Shown: positions 54,797 to 64,000 of the stretch, piece after piece | How positions within the stretch are numbered: the first letter of the stretch is position 1 | Layout: each line of letters starts with the position of its first letter | Source: an uncultured Porphyromonadaceae bacterium | GTDB taxonomy: Bacteria; Bacteroidota; Bacteroidia; Bacteroidales; Muribaculaceae | Direction of reading: 5' to 3' | Assembly: GCA_937989585.1 (NCBI GenBank) | Contig: CALKRW010000006.1 | Span: 24,980 to 88,979 of the forward strand | DNA: 64,000 bases | Made by a program: the position numbers and the translations under genes | The notes under the pieces: generated by a model | What the model was told of the DNA's origin: nothing | What the model saw: only the letters and a program-made list of their open reading frames with translations | Databases searched by the model: none

Positions 54797-56563
54797 ATGA
54801 AAAAGACATTATTATATATCGCGACTCTGGCCTTGGGCAGCGGTGCATTCACATCGTGCGACGACAATTTCGAGCGTCCCCCGATGGTGGTGCCCGAAGC
54901 CACCATCGAGGCCAACACACAGGTCAACGACCTGAAGGCGCAGTTCTATACGGCAGAATCCAACTACGCCACCCAGATTCCGGCCAAGGCCGACGGCACG
55001 CACTACATCATCTCGGGCCGCGTCATCTCGTCGGACGCCTCAGGCAACTTCTTCAAGCAACTCGTCATATGCAACGAGGACGGCGACCAGTGCATACAGT
55101 TCAACGTCGACGCCTACGACCTTAACGAGACCTACCAGTACGGCCAGGAAATCGTGGTCGACGTCACCGACCTATATATCGGCGGTTATGGCCGTCTGAT
55201 GCAGATCGGCGCCGCACCCACCTCGGGCTATCCCTCGCGTATTCCCTCGGCCACGTTCACCGAGCATGCCCAGGTCAACGGTCTCGCCGAACCCGAGAAA
55301 ATCAGGATTGACACAGTCACCATAGCCGAACTTGACCAGATAAAGAACAAGCAGGACGAATGGCTAGACTGGCAGTGCCGCATGATTGCCATCAAGAATG
55401 TCTCCTTCGCCGATGCCGGCAAGAAGACCCTCGCCGAACAGAACTCCAACACCTCGCGCACCATGACCGACGGAACCGGCTCGATCATCCTCTACACATC
55501 GGGCTACTCCGACTTCTGGGACTACTACTGCCCGGAGGGCACCGGCACAGTTGTCGGTATCCTCAGCTGCTACCGCGACAACTGGCAGATACGTCTCAAC
55601 GGCATCGACGGCCTGGAGGGCTATGAACTCACCAAGGCTCCCGGCGGTGACAATCCCGACACTCCCGGCGACATCACCAACGACGGCTCAGAATCCAAAC
55701 CTTTCACGGTCGCTGATGTCCAGGCCGGAGCCACAGGTACCGACGTATGGGTCAAAGGCTACATCGTAGGCTGGGTCGAGGGGCAGGTCCTCAGTTCCGG
55801 CGCCCATTTCAACAACGATGCTTCGGTAGCGTCGAACATACTTCTGGCACCTTCGGCCGACGTCACTGACGTCACCAAGTGTATCCCCGTCCAGTTGCCC
55901 TCAGGCTCGGAAGCCCGTACCAAACTAAACCTCAAGGACAACAAGAACGTCTATAAGAAGGAAGTCATGCTCAAGGGCGCGCTCGACAAATACTTCGGCA
56001 CCGCAGGCCTCAAGAATACCTCCGACTTCAAGGGCGAGGGCCTGAACGATCCCGAGCCTGTCGGTCCAAGCGAACCTCAGACATCGCTTAACGTCGATTT
56101 CGAGAACGGCAGCATTCCCGCAGGATGGTCAAACATCAAGGTCTCAGGCTCGAACTCATGGCAGGTCAAATCCTTCCAGGAGAACCACTATGCAAGCATG
56201 ACCGGCTACAACGGCACGAATCCTCCCTTCGACGCATGGCTTATCTCCGCTCCTGTCGACATGTCTAAGGTCACGAACAAGACGCTCTCCTTTGACACAC
56301 AGGTGAACGGCTACGGCTCGACCACGTCGAAGTTCGAGGTTTACGTCATGACGACGGCTGATCCCTCGACCTCGACCAACACCCGTCTTAACCCGACTCT
56401 GGCAACGGCTCCCGCCTCCGGCTACTCGAGTTTCGTTAACTCCGGCAGCATCGACCTTTCGGCCTTCACCGGCATCATCTACATAGGCTTCCGCTACAAT
56501 GCCACTACCGACGCCAACTACGCGACATGGTGTGTAGACAATGTCAGACTCAACGCCAACTAA
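54797..56563 (+). CDS. Surface lipoprotein: DUF5689-like, DUF6359-like and choice-of-anchor-J-like regions
   Basis: A 588-residue lipoprotein (signal ends FTSCDDN; acidic residues after the Cys suggest export to the cell surface). Residues ~30-275 resemble DUF5689 (IISGRVISSDASGNFFKQL, GSIILYTSGYSDF). Residues ~290-415 resemble DUF6359 (DVWVKGYIVGWVEG, NILLAPSADV, IPVQLPSGS). Residues ~430-588 resemble a choice-of-anchor J/cleaved-adhesin jelly roll (DFENGSIPAGW, FDAWLISAPVDMS, YATWCVDNVRLNA). The first two have an OB-like beta pattern. It follows the receptor by 64 nt and is probably its partner. Domain names are from memory of family patterns. Confidence 0.75.
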   Translation: MKKTLLYIATLALGSGAFTSCDDNFERPPMVVPEATIEANTQVNDLKAQFYTAESNYATQIPAKADGTHYIISGRVISSDASGNFFKQLVICNEDGDQCIQFNVDAYDLNETYQYGQEIVVDVTDLYIGGYGRLMQIGAAPTSGYPSRIPSATFTEHAQVNGLAEPEKIRIDTVTIAELDQIKNKQDEWLDWQCRMIAIKNVSFADAGKKTLAEQNSNTSRTMTDGTGSIILYTSGYSDFWDYYCPEGTGTVVGILSCYRDNWQIRLNGIDGLEGYELTKAPGGDNPDTPGDITNDGSESKPFTVADVQAGATGTDVWVKGYIVGWVEGQVLSSGAHFNNDASVASNILLAPSADVTDVTKCIPVQLPSGSEARTKLNLKDNKNVYKKEVMLKGALDKYFGTAGLKNTSDFKGEGLNDPEPVGPSEPQTSLNVDFENGSIPAGWSNIKVSGSNSWQVKSFQENHYASMTGYNGTNPPFDAWLISAPVDMSKVTNKTLSFDTQVNGYGSTTSKFEVYVMTTADPSTSTNTRLNPTLATAPASGYSSFVNSGSIDLSAFTGIIYIGFRYNATTDANYATWCVDNVRLNAN

Positions 56564-56596
56564 CTTATTCTCCTGTACCATATAATACTATAATAT

Positions 56597-59347
56597 ATGA
56601 AAAGCCTTAAGAAATACCTCGTCTGGCTTGCCGTGTCCGCTTTCTCGGCGACCGCTCTGACCGCCTGTCAGGACGACATCGACGCTCCTGCCGTCCAAGT
56701 GCCGGAGGCGTCGGTCCAGCCCAATACCAGTATCTACGAACTGAAACGCGCATACTGGCAGGACGCCACCAACTATGCAGATACAATTGACGCCGCCGAC
56801 TTCACCGGCAAGGACCGCGTCATCATCCATGGCCGTGTCGTCTCGTCCGACGAGGCCGGAAACGTATTCAAGTCCCTGGTCATCCAGGATGAGACAGCCG
56901 CGATTGCCCTGTCCATCAACTCATACAACCTATACCTGAACTACCGCCGCGGCCAGGACGTAGTCCTTGATGTCACGGGAATGTACATCGGCAAGTACAA
57001 CGGTCTCGTACAACTCGGCATGCCCGAGTGGTACGCCAACGGTAACGCGTGGGAGATCTCGTTCATGTCGCCCCAGTATTTCGCCGACCATGTCGAACTC
57101 AGCGGTCTGCCCGATGTTGACAAGATCGACACCCTGCAGATCAACTCCTTCGCCGAACTTCCCACAAATCCCGACGGCCTCTGCCGCTACCAGAGCCAGT
57201 TGGTACGCTTCAACAACGTACACTTCACCAACGGCGGCAAGGAGACTTTCTCGACCTACCACTCCTCGGGCGTCAACCAGACAATCGAGGACGTGAACGG
57301 GCAGGAACTCAATGTGCGCACATCGGGCTATGCCAATTTCTGGAACCGTACGCTTCCCGAGGGCCAGCTTGATCTCGTGTGCATCCTCTCGTACTATGGC
57401 ACTACAGGCTGGCAACTCGTCCTCATCGACTACGACGGCTGCATGAACATCGGCAATCCTACCGAGGCCGAGGGCACACGCAACAAGCCCTGGACAGTCG
57501 ACCAGGCTGTCGCTCTGGAGACCGCGGGCACTGCTGCCAGCGGCTGGGTCACCGGCTACATCGTAGGCGCTGTCGCACCTGAAGTCACCAGCGTCACATC
57601 AAACGATGACGTCGAATGGTCCGCTACTCCCGTTCTCGGCAATACTCTAGTTATCGGCCAGAGCGCCGATACGCGCGACATAGCACACGCTCTTGTCATC
57701 TCGCTTCCCGCAGGCTCCGACCTCGAGAAGTACGGTAACCTTCCCGACAACCCCGGCGTTTACGGACGCAAGATAATGGTACGTGGCTCGATGGCCAAAT
57801 ATATGGATACTTACGGCGTGACCGGCAACAACGGCTCGGCCGATGAGTTCAGCATCGAAGGTGTCGAGATAGGCGGCGGCGACTTCCCCGATGGAAACGG
57901 TACTGAGGCTTCGCCCTATAATGTCGGTCAGGTGATCGCCATGAATCCCCAGTCGACCCAGGTCGCCGTAGAGTCGGGCGTGTGGGTCAAGGGCTACATC
58001 GTAGGCTGGGCTGACATGTCCTCGACATACTACATCAACGCCGAGACCGCGCGCTTCACCGCTCCCGCGACCATGAAGACCAACCTACTCGTGGCTCCGT
58101 CGGCCGATGTCCGCGACTACACCAAGTGCATAGGCATACAGCTTCCCAGCGGGGATGTCCGCACCGCCCTCAACCTCCAGGACAATCCCGGCAATCTCGG
58201 CAAGGTCGTGACGCTGAAGGGTGACGTCATGAAGTACTCCGGTGTCCCAGGACTCAAGAACACCTCGGAATATGTGCTTGAGGGCGGCACTCCGACACCT
58301 CCTGTCGTAGTCGATCCCGTGACCTCGCTTGACGAGACTTTCCCCAACGACCAGTTGCCTTCGGGATGGACACGCACCATGGTTTCCGGTGACAAGAACT
58401 GGTATTTCCCCACCTTCGACAACAACTACTACGCCGCCATGACCGGATACAAGGGTACGACACCTCCATTCGACTCATGGCTCGTTTCGCCACCCGTAGA
58501 TATGTCAAAGGTATCGAGCAAGGTCCTTACCTTCGACACACAGGTCAACGGCTACGGCTCCACTACTACGCGGTTCGAGGTTTATGTCATGACCGAGAGC
58601 AATCCCGGCGCATCTACAAACACCCGCCTCAATCCCACACTCGCCACCGCTCCCGCCAGCGGCTACTCCGGCTGGGTCAACTCCGGCTCGATCGACCTGT
58701 CGGCATACAGCGGCACGATATACATCGGCTTCCGCTACTATGCGACCCAGGATGCCAACTATGCTACCTGGTGCGTGGACAATGTGCGCCTCAACGCCGG
58801 GAGCACCCCCACTCCTGATCCAGATCCCAAGCCTGATCCATCCGGCGAATACAAGGGCGACTTCAACTCGTTCAACGGCGGCGAGACCAAGGCTTCGCCC
58901 TATGGAACCTACACCAATGCCACAGGATGGACCGCAACCAACGCTATCGTTCTCGGTGGCGGTGACAAGGACAGTAACCCCATCTTCAAGTTCATCGGCG
59001 CGTCCGGGACCATCGCTCCCACCATCAAGGGCACCAAGGGCGCCGAAGGCTCGATAGTATCGCCTCTGCTCACCGGCGGAATCAAGACCCTGACATTCTC
59101 CTACGGCTTCGCTTTCAACGAGTCGAAGGCCGGATTCACCGTCAATGTGAAGGATGCCTCCGGCAAGGTTGTAAAGACCATGACAGTCACATGCAATCCC
59201 GTGCAGACCAAGACCGCGCTGTCATTCTCGATGGATGTCAACTACGAGGGTTCGTTCACTATCGAGATTGTCAACGACGGACTTTCGGGTGCCACCTCCG
59301 GCAACAAAGACCGCCTCTCGGTATGGAACCTGACATGGACAAACTGA
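56597..59347 (+). CDS. Larger surface lipoprotein, paralogue of the preceding one
   Basis: A 916-residue lipoprotein (signal ends LTACQDDIDAP; acidic stretch after the Cys fits surface export). Order: DUF5689-like (~30-285), two DUF6359-like units (~290-420: ASGWVTGYIVGAVAPEV; ~430-560: VWVKGYIVGWADMSS), a choice-of-anchor-J-like domain (~570-735) almost identical to that of the neighbour, and an extra ~165-residue C-terminal beta domain (GDFNSFNGGETKASPYG, TLTFSYGFAFNESKAGFTV). The 33-nt gap shows co-transcription. Binding role inferred from context. Confidence 0.75.
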   Translation: MKSLKKYLVWLAVSAFSATALTACQDDIDAPAVQVPEASVQPNTSIYELKRAYWQDATNYADTIDAADFTGKDRVIIHGRVVSSDEAGNVFKSLVIQDETAAIALSINSYNLYLNYRRGQDVVLDVTGMYIGKYNGLVQLGMPEWYANGNAWEISFMSPQYFADHVELSGLPDVDKIDTLQINSFAELPTNPDGLCRYQSQLVRFNNVHFTNGGKETFSTYHSSGVNQTIEDVNGQELNVRTSGYANFWNRTLPEGQLDLVCILSYYGTTGWQLVLIDYDGCMNIGNPTEAEGTRNKPWTVDQAVALETAGTAASGWVTGYIVGAVAPEVTSVTSNDDVEWSATPVLGNTLVIGQSADTRDIAHALVISLPAGSDLEKYGNLPDNPGVYGRKIMVRGSMAKYMDTYGVTGNNGSADEFSIEGVEIGGGDFPDGNGTEASPYNVGQVIAMNPQSTQVAVESGVWVKGYIVGWADMSSTYYINAETARFTAPATMKTNLLVAPSADVRDYTKCIGIQLPSGDVRTALNLQDNPGNLGKVVTLKGDVMKYSGVPGLKNTSEYVLEGGTPTPPVVVDPVTSLDETFPNDQLPSGWTRTMVSGDKNWYFPTFDNNYYAAMTGYKGTTPPFDSWLVSPPVDMSKVSSKVLTFDTQVNGYGSTTTRFEVYVMTESNPGASTNTRLNPTLATAPASGYSGWVNSGSIDLSAYSGTIYIGFRYYATQDANYATWCVDNVRLNAGSTPTPDPDPKPDPSGEYKGDFNSFNGGETKASPYGTYTNATGWTATNAIVLGGGDKDSNPIFKFIGASGTIAPTIKGTKGAEGSIVSPLLTGGIKTLTFSYGFAFNESKAGFTVNVKDASGKVVKTMTVTCNPVQTKTALSFSMDVNYEGSFTIEIVNDGLSGATSGNKDRLSVWNLTWTN

Positions 59348-59358
59348 TATGACCGCAT

Positions 59359-59383
59359 CCCGTCGCGGCGCGCACGCGACGGG
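59359..59383 (+). other. Hairpin between the lipoprotein and nuclease genes
   Basis: A 9-bp perfect GC-rich stem (59359-59367 with 59375-59383) and 7-nt loop, without a T run, in the 74-nt spacer. It may set relative expression by protecting the upstream mRNA. Confidence 0.55.
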
Positions 59384-59421
59384 TCTCCATTAATACCAAC
59401 GATCCCTAATATCCAAGAATA

Positions 59422-60465
59422 ATGATTAAACGTATATTAACCCTCGCTGTCATCGCCGTTCTCGCGATTGCCCAGATGCCTGCCCAGAACCGGAAGATTC
59501 AGGTGGCGGGAATCGCCTTCTACAACCTCGAGAACCTTTTCGACACCATTCCGAACAACCCCCTTGGCCGTGACGTCGAATTTACTCCCGGTGGCGCCCG
59601 CCAGTGGAACCATAAGAAGTACTGGTCGAAAATCCAGAATCTGGCACGTGCAATATCCAGTTTCACATCTAAGCAGACACCCTATGGCCCGGCCATAATC
59701 GGCGTCTCCGAGATTGAGAACCGCTCGGTGCTCGTCGATCTCGTGAACGACCCTCAGCTGAAGCCCTGGAATCTCCAGATATGCCACCACGACTCGCCCG
59801 ACAAGCGTGGCGTCGACGTTGGCCTGCTGTACAATCCACGATATTTCAAGGTCGAGAATGTCACCAACCATACTCTGACTGAAATCGGCTTCGCTACCCG
59901 CGACCAGATGTGCGTCGTTGGCAAACTCCTCGGCTCGCCTCTGGCTGTCATTGTGAATCACTGGCCCTCACGCCTCGGCGGCCAGGAGAAATCCTCGCCA
60001 AACCGCGAGGCCGCCGCACGTCTTTGCGTCCACATCGCCGACTCGCTGTGGAAAGTCAACCCTGACATGGATGTCGTGATCATGGGCGACCTTAACGATG
60101 ATCCCCAGGACAAATCCTGCGCTGTGGTCCTAAATGCCAAGCGCGACCGCAAGGATGTGGGTGAGCATGGCTTCTACAACCCGTTCTGGAAAAAACTTGA
60201 CGACGGCATAGGCACTCTTGCATACAAGTCGGCATGGAACCTCTTCGACCAGATCATCATCTCTGGCAACCTTGCCAACGCTCCCGACAACCGCTGGCAC
60301 TTCTGGAAGGCCGAGGTCCTGAACTTCGACTTCCTCAAGGATACCGAGGGAACGCGTCAGAACTATCCTCTGCGAACCTTTGCCGCGGGTGTATGGCTTA
60401 ACGGCTACTCCGACCACTTTCCTACAGAAATTTTTCTTGTCAGGTACTTGGATCCCAAGAAATAG
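59422..60465 (+). CDS. Secreted endonuclease/exonuclease/phosphatase-family enzyme
   Basis: A 347-residue protein with a signal peptide (KRILTLAVIAVLAIAQMPAQ). The EEP fold motifs are all visible: FYNLENLFDT, the metal Glu in GVSEIENRSVL, RGVDVGLLYNP, NHWPSRLGG, MGDLNDDP and the final catalytic pair in GYSDHFP. Family members cut DNA, RNA or phospholipid/inositol phosphodiesters. Being exported and last in the TonB receptor locus, it should act on an extracellular phosphodiester substrate. Which one is not readable from the sequence; the NHW and SDH motifs fit nuclease members well. Confidence 0.88.
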   Translation: MIKRILTLAVIAVLAIAQMPAQNRKIQVAGIAFYNLENLFDTIPNNPLGRDVEFTPGGARQWNHKKYWSKIQNLARAISSFTSKQTPYGPAIIGVSEIENRSVLVDLVNDPQLKPWNLQICHHDSPDKRGVDVGLLYNPRYFKVENVTNHTLTEIGFATRDQMCVVGKLLGSPLAVIVNHWPSRLGGQEKSSPNREAAARLCVHIADSLWKVNPDMDVVIMGDLNDDPQDKSCAVVLNAKRDRKDVGEHGFYNPFWKKLDDGIGTLAYKSAWNLFDQIIISGNLANAPDNRWHFWKAEVLNFDFLKDTEGTRQNYPLRTFAAGVWLNGYSDHFPTEIFLVRYLDPKK

Positions 60466-60483
60466 GACCGGATCATGTATGAG

Positions 60484-60540
60484 ACAGCGTCAGCCCGCGT
60501 CTGGCAAATTTGCCGGCGCGGGCTGACGCTGTTATTGTTA
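60484..60540 (+). terminator. Bidirectional terminator between the nuclease gene and serS
   Basis: A 16-bp perfect stem (60484-60499 with 60517-60532) with a T-rich tail on the + side. It lies between convergent genes and can serve both. Confidence 0.88.
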
Positions 60541-60553
60541 TGTCAGAGGGAAA

Positions 60554-61825
60554 TCAATTGATGATGTCGAAGCCGGTGTACTTGCGCAGAACTTCGGGAA
60601 CGACGATGCCTTCGGGAGTCTGGTTGTTCTCGAGCAGCGCGGCCACGATGCGGGGAAGTGCGAGGGCAGACCCGTTCAGCGTGTGGCAGAGTTTGATTTT
60701 CTTGTCCTCGTCGCGGTAGCGGCATTTCAGACGGTTGGCCTGATAGGTCTCGAAGTTCGATACGGACGAAACCTCCAGCCAGCGCTTCTGTGCGCCGGAC
60801 CATACCTCGAAGTCGAAGGTTATCGACGAAGTGAACGACATGTCGCCGCCGCACAGGCGCAGTATGTGCCATGGCAGACCCAGACGGTCGAGCAGCGACT
60901 GTACGTGGTCCTTCATCTCCTCGAGGGCGGCGTAAGAGTTCTCAGGCTTCTCGATACGGACAATCTCCACCTTGTCGAACTGGTGCAGGCGGTTCAGGCC
61001 GCGCACGTCCTTGCCGTACGAGCCGGCCTCGCGGCGGAAGCATGCCGAGTACGCGCAGTTCTTCTTGGGAAGTGCGTCTCCGGGAATTATGACGTCGCGG
61101 TAGATGTTGGTCACGGGAACCTCGGCAGTGGGAATCAGGTACAGGTTGTCGACCTCGCAGTGGTACATCTGGCCTTCCTTGTCGGGAAGTTGGCCTGTGC
61201 CGTAGCCCGAAGCCTCGTTTACGACATAAGGCGGCTGGATTTCGGTGTAGCCTGCCTCGGATGCGGCATCTAGGAAGAACTGGATGAGCGCGCGCTGAAG
61301 TTTTGCGCCTTTGCCTATGTAGACGGGGAATCCTGCGCCTGTAATCTTCACGCCCAGGTCGAAGTCAATCAGGTTGTATTTCTTTGCGAGTTCCCAGTGG
61401 GGCAGCGCGTCCTCGCCGAGGTCGGGCATCGGACCGCCGGTCTTCTCGACGACGTTGTCCTCGGCTGTCTTGCCTTCGGGAACCATCGCGCACGGAACGT
61501 TGGGAACGGAAAGCAGGATGTCGCGGATCTTGCCCTCGGTCTCTGACAGTTCGTCGGATATTGTTTTCTGCTGCTCCTTGATTTTGGCAACAGCGGCCTT
61601 GGCGTTTTCGGCGGCTTCTTTCTCGCCGGCTTTCATGAGTTTGCCGATTTCGGCGGCCTTCTTGTTGAGTTCGGCGCCGAGATTGTCGTTCTGTAACTGC
61701 AGGGCACGGCGCTTGGCGTCGTTCTCCAGTACCATCTTTATAGCCTCTGCACCATCAAAGCCTTTTACGGCGAGGCGAGTGACTATACCTTGCGGATCTT
61801 CCTTGATTTGCTGTAATGTAAGCAT
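60554..61825 (-). CDS. serS: Seryl-tRNA synthetase
   Basis: A 423-residue class II synthetase. Residues ~25-110 are the long coiled-coil arm that grips tRNA-Ser (LNKKAAEIGKLMKAGEKEA). The catalytic domain has the class II motifs: PPYVVNEASGYGTGQLP region, ACFRREAGSYGKDVRG (motif 2) and NGSALALPRIVAALLENNQ (motif 3). It attaches Ser to tRNA-Ser and tRNA-Sec. It lies 54 nt behind yqeY. A TAAATTTG box (61830-61837) immediately before the ATG might give a leaderless transcript as well. Confidence 0.97.
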   Translation of the reverse strand: MLTLQQIKEDPQGIVTRLAVKGFDGAEAIKMVLENDAKRRALQLQNDNLGAELNKKAAEIGKLMKAGEKEAAENAKAAVAKIKEQQKTISDELSETEGKIRDILLSVPNVPCAMVPEGKTAEDNVVEKTGGPMPDLGEDALPHWELAKKYNLIDFDLGVKITGAGFPVYIGKGAKLQRALIQFFLDAASEAGYTEIQPPYVVNEASGYGTGQLPDKEGQMYHCEVDNLYLIPTAEVPVTNIYRDVIIPGDALPKKNCAYSACFRREAGSYGKDVRGLNRLHQFDKVEIVRIEKPENSYAALEEMKDHVQSLLDRLGLPWHILRLCGGDMSFTSSITFDFEVWSGAQKRWLEVSSVSNFETYQANRLKCRYRDEDKKIKLCHTLNGSALALPRIVAALLENNQTPEGIVVPEVLRKYTGFDIIN

Positions 61826-61879
61826 AATCCAAATTTATATATAGGTTGTTTTTGATTTTCGGGTTTCGGCGCGTCCGGC

Positions 61880-62332
61880 TTATTTGGCGAGCAGCGCGCG
61901 CACACGGGCCGAGATGGCTTTGCCGTCGGCGCGGCCTGCGAGGGCCTTGGTTGCCACGCCCATCACCTTGCCCATGTCTGCAGGCGATGAGGCACCGGTC
62001 TGGGCGATGATTTTCTCGAGTTCGGCGTCAAGTTCTCCCTCGGTGAGTTTCTTGGGAAGATATTCCTCGATGACCTTGGCCTCCTCGAGTTCAACCTCTG
62101 CCAGTTCGGGACGGTTGTTGGCTGTATAAATGTCAGCCGACTCATGGCGCTGCTTGGCCATCTTCACCAGAATCTTCATGGCGGTCTCGTCGCTCAGTTC
62201 GCCATTGGCGCCGGGAGCGGTCTTGGCCTCCAGAAATTCCTTTTTGATTCCGCGCAATGCCTGCAGGCGCACTTTCTCGCGTGCCAGCATCGCTTTCTTA
62301 ATATCTTCGCTGATTGTATCGAACAGATTCAT
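61880..62332 (-). CDS. yqeY: GatB/YqeY domain protein
   Basis: A 150-residue small helical protein of the YqeY family, related to the tail domain of GatB of the tRNA-dependent amidotransferase. MNLFDTISEDIKKAMLAREKVRLQALRGIK and the C-terminal MGKVMGVATKALAGRADGKAISARVRALL are typical (separate parts). Exact role is not settled; a link to aminoacyl-tRNA handling fits its place before serS. Confidence 0.92.
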   Translation of the reverse strand: MNLFDTISEDIKKAMLAREKVRLQALRGIKKEFLEAKTAPGANGELSDETAMKILVKMAKQRHESADIYTANNRPELAEVELEEAKVIEEYLPKKLTEGELDAELEKIIAQTGASSPADMGKVMGVATKALAGRADGKAISARVRALLAK

Positions 62333-62413
62333 AATAATACTTTATATGGTAATACATATTGTGCGACTCTCCTGCTTGTGCCTGGAAATTGTCGCAGGAA
62401 ATTTTTCAACCCC

Positions 62414-62446
62414 CAAAATTACAAAAAAAATTGATATGCTCCCCAA
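62414..62446 (-). promoter_or_regulatory. Promoter of the yqeY-serS operon
   Basis: On the minus strand, TTGG (62443-62446), 21 nt, TAATTTTG (62414-62421), leaving a leader of about 75 nt. Confidence 0.6.
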
Positions 62447-62668
62447 CATCATACACTATTCCTCTTTATTATATAATGTATATGGCAGCGCTTATACCGG
62501 GAATACGTTTGGACGTCATGGCTGACTGCTTTATTTTTTGCGAGTCATATTTGAGGCTTATCACTTGATGGCGTTAAAACGCTAATTTTTTTTTGGAAAC
62601 TCAAATCTTTGAGAATTAGTCATCTATGAAAATTTATATGTTTTACAACATAAAAAAGTGGTAAAAAA

Positions 62669-62700
62669 CTTGCATGGTAATAAAAAAGGGCGTACCTTTG
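62669..62700 (+). promoter_or_regulatory. rRNA operon promoter P1
   Basis: CTTG (62669-62672), 20 nt, TACCTTTG (62693-62700). One mismatch in the -33 box. The A/T-rich run before it could act as an upstream element. Confidence 0.75.
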
Positions 62701-62779
62701 CACCCGCAATTCAGAGGAACGGCACAAACAACTGAAAAGGCAAAAAGTTCAGAAGTTTTCAAAAAAAAATTCAAAAACA

Positions 62780-62811
62780 TTTGGCAGATTCAAAAACTCG
62801 CCGTAACTTTG
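62780..62811 (+). promoter_or_regulatory. rRNA operon promoter P2
   Basis: TTTG (62780-62783), 20 nt, TAACTTTG (62804-62811). Perfect match, 111 bp after P1 with the same spacing; about 255 nt before mature 16S. Confidence 0.85.
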
Positions 62812-63064
62812 CAAACGCTTTCGGGCACTGCCCGGAGCACGAAAGAGAACATTGAAAGACTTACAATAGAGACGAAGTAGTACAAGAGACACGAAAATGT
62901 TTCTCTGTCAATTTCGACCAAGCACAATAGACGTAGTCCGGCCAAGAAGCCGTCCGGAGCCGCCCGCGAAGAAGCGGACGCCGAAGGACAGACAGCAGAC
63001 AAACTAAGATTCGCTGTCTTGGGACTTCCTTTTGGTATAAGAAAAGAAAGAAACAAGATAGAAA
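62812..63064 (+). other. rRNA operon leader
   Basis: About 250 nt of leader between P2 and mature 16S. Frames crossing it are not credible genes. Contains A-rich and GC blocks expected for antitermination and RNase III processing, but I could not assign exact sites. Confidence 0.6.

Positions 63065-64000
<936 letters not shown>

Noticed and set aside
61830..61837. TAAATTTG immediately before the serS ATG as a separate serS promoter
   Set aside because: No TTTG at the right distance; co-transcription with yqeY is simpler. Mentioned under serS only.
62504..62595. A possible small RNA with TACGTTTG and a T run on the + strand
   Set aside because: No -33 box and the stem before the T run is only 4-5 bp, so neither end is convincing.

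Overview
The window reads as chromosomal DNA of a gut-type Bacteroidota, most likely order Bacteroidales and plausibly family Muribaculaceae. The evidence is: the partial 16S rRNA at the right end; repeated promoters of the Bacteroidota type (TTTG, 19-21 nt, TAnnTTTG); many Sec/SPII lipoproteins with acidic residues after the cysteine; a TonB receptor; a PorZ-like protein and a C-terminal domain of the type IX secretion kind; and zinc-free L36 and S14. Most of the DNA is GC-rich. Two stretches (1-1250 and about 22.9-24.5 kb) are AT-richer and look accessory. The genus call is inference, since no alignment could be run.

Layout. 1-1.3 kb: end of an unknown gene with an in-frame stop, then a YafQ-type toxin and its antitoxin. 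1.3-6.4 kb: recA sits between a nucleotidyltransferase and a HAD phosphatase / CDP-alcohol phosphotransferase / ATP-grasp operon, which together suggest a CDP-activated head-group pathway. 6.4-8.4 kb: recO, an overlapping O6-alkylguanine methyltransferase, and a decayed esterase. 8.5-8.7 kb: tRNA-Glu. 8.8-12.3 kb: a GH3-type acyl-adenylating enzyme carrying an extra N-terminal domain, followed by alkaline phosphatase. 12.5-15.7 kb: a LytS/LytTR two-component pair flanked by a small secreted protein and a coiled-coil lipoprotein. 16.3-22.8 kb: an operon of yfhO, an unknown gene, rdgB and a porZ-like gene. 23.3-24.9 kb: two tandem AT-rich paralogues, one broken by an amber codon, and a small lipoprotein.

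25.1-44.7 kb holds the full str-S10-spc-alpha ribosomal protein block, all on the + strand: rpsL, rpsG, fusA, rpsJ, rplCDWB, rpsS, rplV, rpsC, rplP, rpmC, rpsQ, rplNXE, rpsN, rpsH, rplFR, rpsE, rpmD, rplO, secY, map, infA, rpmJ, rpsM, rpsK, rpsD, rpoA, rplQ. Several spacers in it are long and structured: rpsL/rpsG, rpsJ/rplC, rpsN/rpsH, secY/map, infA/rpmJ and rpsK/rpsD. They are candidates for ribosomal-protein feedback elements, and infA/rpmJ also holds an internal promoter.

44.9-51.6 kb: a GHL10-type secreted glycosidase-like protein, an NhaC antiporter, upp, and an FKBP-type lipoprotein. 51.8-60.5 kb: a TonB-dependent receptor, two large surface lipoproteins (DUF5689-like, DUF6359-like and choice-of-anchor-J-like regions) and a secreted endonuclease/exonuclease/phosphatase enzyme. 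They lie in one direction behind one strong promoter. This is the best candidate here for an undescribed system, possibly for capturing extracellular nucleic acid or another phosphodiester. 60.5-62.4 kb: yqeY and serS. 62.6-64 kb: tandem rRNA promoters and the first ~936 nt of 16S rRNA, cut by the window end.
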